This document shows, one piece after another, positions 1 through 5,886 of a stretch of DNA of 54,450 nucleotides. Location of the stretch: positions 1 through 54,450 of the forward strand of contig NZ_LOKX01000024.1 of the NCBI RefSeq assembly GCF_002211285.1. The letters are read 5' to 3'. Under the pieces are notes generated by a model. The model was not told the origin of the DNA and made no database searches. It worked only from the letters and a program-made list of their open reading frames with translations. This stretch comes from Rhizobium sp. R635. GTDB taxonomy: Bacteria > Pseudomonadota > Alphaproteobacteria > Rhizobiales > Rhizobiaceae. Each line of letters opens with the position of its first letter. Positions within the stretch are counted from its first letter, which is position 1. The position numbers and the translations under genes are program-made.

Positions 1-81
1 CCGCCAGATCCGCTTACCTCCCTGCCGGATCGAGATCGCAGTCTCTTTCAATGAAACATCAAGCCCGATATATTGGTCCAT
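1..81 (-). CDS. IS110-family transposase, N-terminal 27 residues
   Basis: Reading leftwards from the ATG at 81..79 gives 27 in-frame residues beginning MDQYIGLDVSLKETAISIRQ, the signature N-terminus of alphaproteobacterial IS110 transposases. The Asp in the GLDVS motif is the first acidic residue of the RuvC-like DEDD catalytic domain. The C-terminal part with the serine recombinase-like motif lies beyond the window, so integrity cannot be judged. It is too short for a size comparison. Confidence 0.85.
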   Translation of the reverse strand, partial: MDQYIGLDVSLKETAISIRQGGKRIWR

Positions 82-213
82 GGTTGCCTCCATTCGATGT
101 TTGGGCCCGGTTCAATCGTGAGCCCGTTTTGCCATCTTACCGGGGGCAACCACCCCAGACAGCCATCATCTGATAAATATGACATGGGGTGATCGCGCCG
201 CGATTACCCCATG
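1..213 (-). mobile_element. IS110-family insertion sequence, 5' end (partial)
   Basis: The window opens inside an IS110-family element: the minus strand encodes the start of its DEDD transposase (1..81), followed by about 130 bases of noncoding DNA. I place the outer end near 213 because from 214 rightwards the sequence matches a Rhizobium intergenic repeat that is present, intact, at 15104..15213; the element therefore seems to have inserted in a repeat copy. Bases 181..215 form a near-perfect inverted repeat (17-base arms, two mismatches). IS110 elements lack conventional terminal inverted repeats and some carry their bridge RNA in the DNA upstream of the transposase. The exact boundary is inferred. 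Confidence 0.7.
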
Positions 214-215
214 TT
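181..215. repeat. Near-perfect inverted repeat at the IS110 outer end
   Basis: Arms of 17 bases (181..197 and 199..215) pair with two mismatches around a one-base centre; the core arms are CATGGGGT and ACCCCATG. It sits in the noncoding flank of the IS110 element. It may be a structured part of the element (for example of a bridge-type RNA) or a transcription stop protecting the transposase. Function is inferred only from position and symmetry. Confidence 0.5.
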
Positions 216-290
216 TTGCGATAACGACATGCGTAAAAACAAAGAACTAAAGCGCGAGGAGCGAATCTGAAAGATCGCGACGCGCTTTAG
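214..290. repeat. Truncated RIME-like Rhizobium intergenic repeat (copy A)
   Basis: This stretch aligns almost base for base with 15135..15210 (shared TTTTGCGATAA, then CAAAGA, AAGCGCG and ACGCGCTT blocks). The left part of the repeat, present in the other copy as 15104..15134, is missing here and is replaced by the IS110 end. The right half can fold through AAGCGCG and CGCGCTTT. It abuts the stop codon of the aldo/keto reductase gene and may serve as its terminator. Confidence 0.65.
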
Positions 291-1117
291 AAGGCCGCCG
301 TCATCGGATCCGGACCCATGCGGGCGGAGGCACTGTCGAGCTTGGCGATCGCGGCCATGTCACCGGCATCGAGCTTGAAGTCGAACACTTGGAAGTTCTC
401 CTCGATGCGCGACGGCGTGACCGATTTCGGGATGACGACGAGGCCGGTATCGATGTGCCAGCGGATGATGACCTGGGCCGGCGTCTTGCCATGCTTCCTG
501 GCGATCTCGCCGATGGCGGGGTTCGAAATGAACTTGCCCTGGCCGAGCGGGCTCCAGGATTCGGTGACGATATTCAGTTTCTTGTGAACCTCCTGCGCCG
601 CCTTCTGCTGGAAGTCGGGATGCAGTTCGATCTGGTTGATGACCGGAACAACACCCGTTTCGCCGATGATTCGCTCCAGATGTTCGGGATAGAAATTCGA
701 CACGCCGATCGAGCGGGCCCGGCCCTCTTCCCGGATGCGCACGAAGGCCTTCCAGGTCTCCGTGTAAAGGCCGCGATGCGGCGACGGCCAGTGAACGAGA
801 TAGAGGTCGACATAATCGGAGCCGAGCTTCTTCAGGCTGCCGTCGAAGGCGCGCAGCGTATTGTCGTAGCCCTGGTCGGTGTTCCTGAGCTTCGTGGTGA
901 CGAAAATGTCCTTGCGGTCGAGACCGGAGGAACGGATTCCTTCGCCGACGCCTTCTTCGTTGTCGTAACCGGACGCCGTATCGATATGGCGATAGCCGGC
1001 GGCGATGGCGGTGCGCACCGTTGGAGCAGCAATCTCCTGCGGGGTCTGCCAGACGCCGAGGCCAACCTGCGGAATGGAATGTCCGTCATGGAAAGTGATG
1101 ATGGGTTGAGCGGTCAC
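287..1117 (-). CDS. Aldo/keto reductase (AKR, 2,5-diketo-D-gluconate reductase-like)
   Basis: A 276-residue (alpha/beta)8-barrel NADPH-dependent oxidoreductase, the usual length for the family. The catalytic tetrad is visible as Asp46 and Tyr51 in HIDTASGYDNE, Lys76 in VTTKL and His109 in LVHWP; the GVSNF motif of the barrel is also present. Such enzymes reduce aldehydes and ketones in the cytosol, often small dicarbonyls or keto-sugars. The closest named group appears to be the AKR5 diketogluconate/methylglyoxal reductases, but the substrate cannot be read from sequence. It is transcribed alone, with a palindromic repeat upstream and the truncated repeat plus IS110 element downstream. Confidence 0.9.
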   Translation of the reverse strand: MTAQPIITFHDGHSIPQVGLGVWQTPQEIAAPTVRTAIAAGYRHIDTASGYDNEEGVGEGIRSSGLDRKDIFVTTKLRNTDQGYDNTLRAFDGSLKKLGSDYVDLYLVHWPSPHRGLYTETWKAFVRIREEGRARSIGVSNFYPEHLERIIGETGVVPVINQIELHPDFQQKAAQEVHKKLNIVTESWSPLGQGKFISNPAIGEIARKHGKTPAQVIIRWHIDTGLVVIPKSVTPSRIEENFQVFDFKLDAGDMAAIAKLDSASARMGPDPMTAAF

Positions 1118-1162
1118 AATATATCTCCGGGAGTTTGAAGAATTGGACGAGGCATGAATTGC

Positions 1163-1266
1163 GCCCCTTTACAGCGCCGCGCGTCTTTTAAGACGCGCAA
1201 AGGACGCTGTAACACTTTAATTGCTGCATAATTTGAATCCTTAAATCGATTCCGATTTAAGGAATT
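1163..1266. repeat. Palindromic intergenic repeat, RIME2-like
   Basis: Two inverted repeats lie side by side: ACAGCG...GCGCGTCTT / AAGACGCGC...CGCTGT (1171..1210) and CCTTAAATCG / CGATTTAAGG (1239..1262). The arrangement matches a family of short palindromic elements that I recall as widespread in Rhizobium intergenic regions. It occupies the space between the aldo/keto reductase promoter side and the downstream end of the L,D-transpeptidase gene. Only one copy is seen in this window, so its repeat status rests on recognition. Confidence 0.5.
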
Positions 1267-1352
1267 AGGCAGATCGGCGGACGTCCCGGAACGCATTTCA
1301 GCCTGAGCGTTCGGTCACCGAAAACATATAGGCGGCCGCTTTCACAAAACAA

Positions 1353-1901
1353 TCAGAGCACCCGGACAATCGTACCCTTTCGAAGGTGGGGCAGAAGGCG
1401 GCGCATGTCGCGGAGCGCCACCGCCACGCATCCTGCCGTCGGCTCGTAGCCCGGCCGGATGAGATGGAAGAAGATCGCCGAGCCGCGGTTGCGCGCCCGC
1501 GAGGAAATGTTCCAGTCCATGACAAGGCAGATATCGTAGAGCCCGTCGCTGCGCCGCATCTCTTCGTGGCTTGCACCAAGCGGCGCCCTGACAAGACGGT
1601 TATAACTGGCGTTCTCAGGCTGATCGCACCAGAGCATGTCGGCACGAATGCGGCGAAGAGCAAGCGGCGTGACCAGAAGACCGTTCCGTTCGCCGCGCCG
1701 AAAGCCTGATATCAGCCTCATCGATGCGATCGGCGTGGCGCCGTCGCCCTCGCGTTTCATGATGGTGCGCCCGGAGCGGCCGATCGCGGCAGGCACGGTG
1801 ATCGAGCCGAGCCGGACGATCGCACGGCTCTTCTTTCCCGGCGCCGGGCGCACCATGATCGTGGGCGGCTTCATCCCTCGGTTCCGCCTTGCTTTTTCCA
1901 T
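1353..1901 (-). CDS. L,D-transpeptidase (YkuD) family protein
   Basis: A small YkuD-fold protein of about 182 residues. The catalytic region reads IFFHLIRPGYEPTAGCVAVA, giving the family's His and the Gly-Cys nucleophile pair (the usual Ser before Gly-Cys is Ala). The family forms 3-3 crosslinks in peptidoglycan or attaches proteins to it. No clear signal peptide is seen, so export is uncertain. I chose the ATG at 1901 because GAGAAA lies just before it; ATG 1874 (173 residues) and 1946 are alternatives. A longer frame upstream runs antisense through cenR and is not believable as coding. It is divergent from the response regulator. Confidence 0.8.
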   Translation of the reverse strand: MEKARRNRGMKPPTIMVRPAPGKKSRAIVRLGSITVPAAIGRSGRTIMKREGDGATPIASMRLISGFRRGERNGLLVTPLALRRIRADMLWCDQPENASYNRLVRAPLGASHEEMRRSDGLYDICLVMDWNISSRARNRGSAIFFHLIRPGYEPTAGCVAVALRDMRRLLPHLRKGTIVRVL

Positions 1902-2042
1902 TTTTCTCGCATGTCTTGCATTGCTTGAGGCCTTGATTGAAATCATATGAAAACCTGCCCGGCAACAGCCCCGCCGGCCGATCCTTGCCAAAGCTGCAAT
2001 TTGGCGTAGGACTAGGGGACTTAACTTTGAGGACGCAACGGC

Positions 2043-2726
2043 ATGACCGCACGCACCATTCTTCTGGTGGATGACGACGAGGACCTTCGCCAGACCCTGA
2101 CGGAGCAATTGTCGCTTTATGAGGAATTCACGGTTCTGCAGGAAGCCAACGCCGGCAAGGGTGTTGCGACCGCACGCTCGACGCCCATCGACCTCTTGAT
2201 CATGGATGTCGGCCTGCCCGATATGGACGGCCGTGAAGCGGTAAAGCTCCTGCGCAAGGGCGGCTTCAAGGCGCCGATCATCATGCTGACCGGCCACGAC
2301 ACTGATTCGGACACGATCCTCGGCCTCGAAGCCGGCGCCAACGATTATGTCACCAAGCCCTTCCGTTTCGCCGTGCTGCTGGCGCGCATCCGTGTGCAGC
2401 TGCGCCAGCACGAGCAGAGCGAGGACGCGACCTTCACCGTCGGTCCCTACCTCTTCAAACCGAGCCAGAAGCTGCTCACCACCGATAACGGCCAGAAGAT
2501 CCGCCTGACGGAAAAGGAAGCGGCGATCATCCGCTATCTCTATCGCGCCGAACAGAAGGTCGTCACCCGCGACGTGCTTCTCGAAGAGGTCTGGGGCTAT
2601 AACTCCGGCGTGACGACGCATACGCTGGAAACCCATGTCTACCGGCTGCGCCAGAAGATCGAACGAGATCCCTCCAATGCCGAAATCCTCGTGACGGAAA
2701 ACGGCGGCTACAAGATCATACCCTAG
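2043..2726 (+). CDS. cenR: OmpR-family response regulator, CenR-like
   Basis: A 227-residue two-domain regulator. The receiver domain (about 1-120) has Asp10/Asp11, the phospho-acceptor Asp55 in LLIMDVGLPD, Thr84 in MLTGHD and the Lys of VTKPF. The C-terminal winged helix (about 130-225) carries TLETHVYRLRQKIE. The overall sequence closely resembles CenR of Caulobacter and rhizobia, which with kinase CenK controls cell-envelope functions. The cognate kinase is not next to it, as is usual for cenR. It is divergent from an L,D-transpeptidase gene, consistent with an envelope role. The cenR name is by recognition, not by database search. Confidence 0.82.
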   Translation: MTARTILLVDDDEDLRQTLTEQLSLYEEFTVLQEANAGKGVATARSTPIDLLIMDVGLPDMDGREAVKLLRKGGFKAPIIMLTGHDTDSDTILGLEAGANDYVTKPFRFAVLLARIRVQLRQHEQSEDATFTVGPYLFKPSQKLLTTDNGQKIRLTEKEAAIIRYLYRAEQKVVTRDVLLEEVWGYNSGVTTHTLETHVYRLRQKIERDPSNAEILVTENGGYKIIP

Positions 2727-2850
2727 GGCATTTCCGCGTTTTCCGAATCACGGAAATGCTCTATCTCTTTGTTTTCATGCAATTCTCGGCAAAAGCGCTT
2801 CACGTTTTGCCTGGCAAGACCGCTAGGCACTTTTGCTGGAATTGCTCTAA
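2727..2850. repeat. RIME1-like palindromic repeat / terminator after cenR
   Basis: Immediately after the cenR stop codon an inverted repeat GCATTTCCG (2728..2736) / CGGAAATGC (2751..2759) is followed by a second imperfect one around GGCAAAA / TTTTGCC (2789..2811). This two-hairpin layout matches Rhizobium intergenic mosaic elements. The first hairpin, so close to the stop codon, may end cenR transcription. The neighbouring gene's promoter would have to lie within or just after the repeat. Confidence 0.5.
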
Positions 2851-2864
2851 GGCGAAAAGCCCGC

Positions 2865-3320
2865 ATGGCGCTGACCGACGACATTCACCTGCTTTCCCAG
2901 CTTCCGCTGTTCAAGGACATGAGCGAGGACCAGCTACGGCTGATCGCCTTCGGCGCCGACCGGCGGATGATCGCCGCCGGCCAGATGCTGTTCCGCCAGG
3001 GCTCGCCGGCCGAAAGCGCTTATGTCGTCATCAGTGGCAGCCTGGAACTGAGCACGACGAGCAGCGACGGCATGCAAAGGGCCGAAGCCGTCGCCGGCCC
3101 GGGAACGCTGATTTCGGAGCTCGCGCTGGTCACGCTGGTGGAGCGCAAGTTCACCGCAATTGCGCGCGAGGACACGAGCATCATCCGCATCACCCGCGCC
3201 CTCTTCCATCGCTTGCTCGAGGAATATCCGGACGCGGCCCGGCTGATCGAAAACCGCATCCGCGACAACCTCGCCGAACTTGCGGCAAAAGCCGCAAGCC
3301 AGTTCCACCGCTTCAGTTGA
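2865..3320 (+). CDS. Cyclic nucleotide-binding (CRP-like sensor) domain protein
   Basis: A 151-residue protein made of a single cNMP-binding beta-roll domain, with no helix-turn-helix, so it is not a transcription factor by itself. Recognisable parts are LPLFKDMSEDQLRLIAFGA at the N-terminus and the GSLEL and GPGTLISELALV blocks of the roll, where the Glu of SELAL matches the cyclic nucleotide-contacting position. The phosphate-binding Arg is not in its canonical place (VERKFTAIA), so ligand binding is uncertain. The start at 2865 was preferred to one at 2769 because the latter lies in the palindromic repeat. The partner it acts on is unknown. Confidence 0.78.
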   Translation: MALTDDIHLLSQLPLFKDMSEDQLRLIAFGADRRMIAAGQMLFRQGSPAESAYVVISGSLELSTTSSDGMQRAEAVAGPGTLISELALVTLVERKFTAIAREDTSIIRITRALFHRLLEEYPDAARLIENRIRDNLAELAAKAASQFHRFS

Positions 3321-3338
3321 TCCTACTGTATCAAGGCG

Positions 3339-4124
3339 TCAACTGCGGGATAGGCCGTCGATCGCTGCGGCGAGCTTCATGAGATCAGCGGCATAGAAGC
3401 CGGCAGCGTTGAGGCAGTTCGTCTCGAGCAGCCTCAGTCCCTCTTCGGTGCGGCAGATATCGAGGACATAAGCCGGCGAGTAGCCGGGATTGATGTCCAC
3501 CATGCTTTGCCCGAACGCCAGCGCATCGTCGTCGATCTCATGGCGGTGGACGACACGCGATCCGTCCTTATAGAGCGAATAGGTGACGATCCGCCCGCCG
3601 ACGGCCCACAGACGCCATTCGCGCATGATACGAACTGGCTTGGTGAGCATCAGAAGCGTGTCATGACGAAGCGATCCGCCAGGGATTTCATCTTCGTCAA
3701 GCGCCAGAACCCTCTCTGCCATTCGGATGATCTCGTCGGTCGATTTGACATTGCCCGGCTCCTCCTTGCTGTCATCGACGGGGCGCAGGAACCATTCTCT
3801 CCCATCATCCGCCAAGCGGGCAGGGATCTCTCGGAGAGTGAGAAACAGCGCGTCGGCTCCATTCAGGAGATAGGGATGCCATGCTTTTTCCTGGACGAAA
3901 GGACGCAGCTTGAACACACCAGGCCAATAGCCGTTCGCCTCGGCGTTTCTCTAAAGCGTGTAGGAACCGAACATGACGACGGAGCTTGGATCGGCGACGA
4001 CGGGTTTGGGGATGAGCTCACCGACGAACGGCACGACCTTGTGCCATGTGTACGGGATGCCGAGCCGGTCGAGCGCCTCGGCCAGCTTATGGGTGTCGTC
4101 GAATTCCTGGAGAAGCCACTGCAT
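3339..4124 (-). pseudogene. ATP-grasp domain protein gene interrupted by an in-frame TAG
   Basis: The frame from the ATG at 4124 to the stop at 3339 is 262 codons with a single interruption: codon 58 is TAG (3953..3951). Residues 1-57 (starting MQWLLQEFDDTHKLAEALDR) and residues 59 on (RNAEANGYWPGVFKLRPF) read as one continuous R2K-type ATP-grasp protein, and the C-terminal half keeps the ATP-grasp-like MREWRLWAV and ETNCLNAAGFY blocks. Related proteins, as I recall, have Trp here, one base from TAG. The ATG overlaps the xthA stop by one base, so it was translationally coupled. It is either a recent pseudogene, a sequencing error or an amber-suppressed gene; a GTG restart at 3917 could express the last 192 residues. 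Confidence 0.75.
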
Positions 4125-4927
4125 CACAAATCGAAATGCGCCGTCACCGGCACATGGTCCGAGGGCCGATCCCAGCCGCGTGCTTCCTTCAGGATCTCAA
4201 TCCGCTTGAGATGCGGCCCGAGATCCGAGGACGACCAGATGTGGTCGAGACGGCGGCCGCGATCGGCCGCTTCCCAGTCCTTGGCGCGGTAGCTCCACCA
4301 GGTATAGAGCTTTTCGCTCGCCGGCACGTGATGACGCATGAGATCGAGCCAGGCGCCGCGCTTCATCACCTCCAGCAGCCCATCGGTTTCGACAGGCGTA
4401 TGGCTGACGATCTTCAGGAGCTGCTTGTGCGACCAGACGTCGTGCTCCAGCGGCGCGATGTTGAGGTCGCCGACGAGGATGGCTGAGGTGTTGGTCTCGC
4501 CATTGGCTTTCAGCTGCTTCATCTCCTCGATGAAATCGAGCTTGTGGCCGAATTTCGGATTGATCGTACGGTCAGGCTCGTCGCCGCCGGCCGGGACATA
4601 GAAGTTGTGCAGCCGGATGCGGCGATTGCCGCGCTCGAAGATTGCCGAAATGTGGCGGGCATCGCCGACGCCGCAATAATCCTGCCGGTGATCCTCCGTC
4701 AGCGGAATGCGCGAGGCGATCGCAACGCCGTGATAGCCCTTCTGGCCGTGGATGATGATATGATCATAGCCCATCGCCCGCAAAGGTGCGGCCGGAAAGA
4801 GCTCGTTCGGCACCTTGGTTTCCTGCAGGCAGAGAATGTCGGGCCTGTGCTTGAGGACGAGCTGCTCGACGATCGGCATGCGCAGCCGCACCGAGTTGAT
4901 GTTCCAGGTGGTAATCGAAAAGCCCAT
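4124..4927 (-). CDS. xthA: Exodeoxyribonuclease III
   Basis: A 267-residue endonuclease/exonuclease/phosphatase-fold protein, the normal XthA length. It cleaves 5' to abasic sites and trims 3' ends in base-excision repair. Motifs seen in order: WNINSVR at the N-terminus, LQETKVP with the metal-binding Glu, the VGDLNIAP block with catalytic Asp and Asn, RRLDHIW, and the terminal SDHVPV with the catalytic His. I prefer the ATG at 4927 because AAGAGGG lies at good spacing; ATGs at 4933 and 4957 are in frame. Its last base overlaps the broken ATP-grasp gene. Confidence 0.92.
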   Translation of the reverse strand: MGFSITTWNINSVRLRMPIVEQLVLKHRPDILCLQETKVPNELFPAAPLRAMGYDHIIIHGQKGYHGVAIASRIPLTEDHRQDYCGVGDARHISAIFERGNRRIRLHNFYVPAGGDEPDRTINPKFGHKLDFIEEMKQLKANGETNTSAILVGDLNIAPLEHDVWSHKQLLKIVSHTPVETDGLLEVMKRGAWLDLMRHHVPASEKLYTWWSYRAKDWEAADRGRRLDHIWSSSDLGPHLKRIEILKEARGWDRPSDHVPVTAHFDL

Positions 4928-5037
4928 GCCCATACCCTCTTGCGTCTCATCCCGCATGCCAGCCGAGCCAGAGAACCGTGGCTCGACGCGACGTGCTTCA
5001 TGAAAGGGCTTTAGAACAAAGGCGCACGAGAGGGAAC

Positions 5038-5059
5038 CGGCCGCTTGCGAAAGCGGCCG
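5038..5059 (-). terminator. Hairpin downstream of lolA
   Basis: CGGCCGCTT / AAGCGGCCG arms of nine bases with a four-base loop lie 20 bases after the lolA stop codon, in the gap before xthA. There is no strong T-run on the minus strand, so it may be a weak or factor-dependent terminator. Confidence 0.45.
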
Positions 5060-5078
5060 AAGATCAACCGAAAAGGCT

Positions 5079-5747
5079 TCAGTCGCGTGAGGCCGCCGTG
5101 CCCGGGATGCTCTCGTAGGGAACCCGGAAGACGCGGTCGTCGAACTGCATGCCCGTCTTGACGTTGAAGATCATCACCGACGTATCCTTGCCCTGGTTGT
5201 CGGTGATCGTCCACTGGCGCAGATCATAGGTCTTCGGGTCGAACATCATGGTGATGGTCGAGTTTCCGAATACGGTATTGTTGCCGAGCGCGATCGTCGT
5301 CAGGTCCGACTCCTCCTTCACGCCCTTCACCATGCCGGCCGAAAGGTCGATGCGCTGCGCCAGGAGCAGGCTGAGCGGGGTCTTGGAGAGCGGATAGAGA
5401 TCCCAGGTCTTCAGCTTCATATTGCCGATGGCGACATTCTTGCCGTCGGCGATCACCCGCATCGGCGACGGGTCGTCATAGTTGAAGCGCAGCTTGCCGG
5501 GGCGTTGAATGAAGAATTTGCCGCCGGTCTGCTCGCCGCGCGGGCCGAACTGCACGAATTCCCCCTGCATCGTCGTGACGCCGGAGAAATGGTCGGCGAT
5601 CGCCTGGGCCGTGCCGGAAGCAGGCGCCGCCGCCTGCGCAAAGGCGCCCAAGGGCACGGCACTCGCAGCGGCCGCGACGGCAAAGGCGCCCAGAAGTTCG
5701 CGGCGCGTCACGGTCAGGCCGGAGAGGAAGGAATCGGAGTTGGTCAT
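5079..5747 (-). CDS. lolA: Outer-membrane lipoprotein carrier protein LolA
   Basis: A 222-residue periplasmic chaperone that ferries lipoproteins from LolCDE to the outer membrane. Residues 1-40 form a signal sequence with a twin-Arg start (TRRELLGAFAVAAAASAVPLG) and cleavage likely after an Ala in FAQAAA; the RR and long hydrophobic stretch suggest Tat export could be used. The LolA core follows, with MQGEFVQFGPRGEQTGGKFF and the RPGKLRFNYDDPSPMRVIAD block. It is downstream of ftsK on the same strand, 139 bases away, an order common in Rhizobiales. Confidence 0.88.
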   Translation of the reverse strand: MTNSDSFLSGLTVTRRELLGAFAVAAAASAVPLGAFAQAAAPASGTAQAIADHFSGVTTMQGEFVQFGPRGEQTGGKFFIQRPGKLRFNYDDPSPMRVIADGKNVAIGNMKLKTWDLYPLSKTPLSLLLAQRIDLSAGMVKGVKEESDLTTIALGNNTVFGNSTITMMFDPKTYDLRQWTITDNQGKDTSVMIFNVKTGMQFDDRVFRVPYESIPGTAASRD

Positions 5748-5886
5748 CTAAATCTCCTTTATGCGATCTGCATGCCGCCGAATGGCGGCGTCTTCAAGGC
5801 GCCGCGATCGTCCTCGCGAGAAGCAACGGCTTCCATGCTCTCAGCTTCCGCGAAAACCGCCGTATGGGAAATATATGGCTGTTATT

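Noticed and set aside
1353..2636. A 427-codon minus-strand open frame extending the L,D-transpeptidase gene upstream
   Set aside because: The first 250 codons lie antisense to the cenR gene and have no family similarity; only the C-terminal ~180 residues are the real protein.
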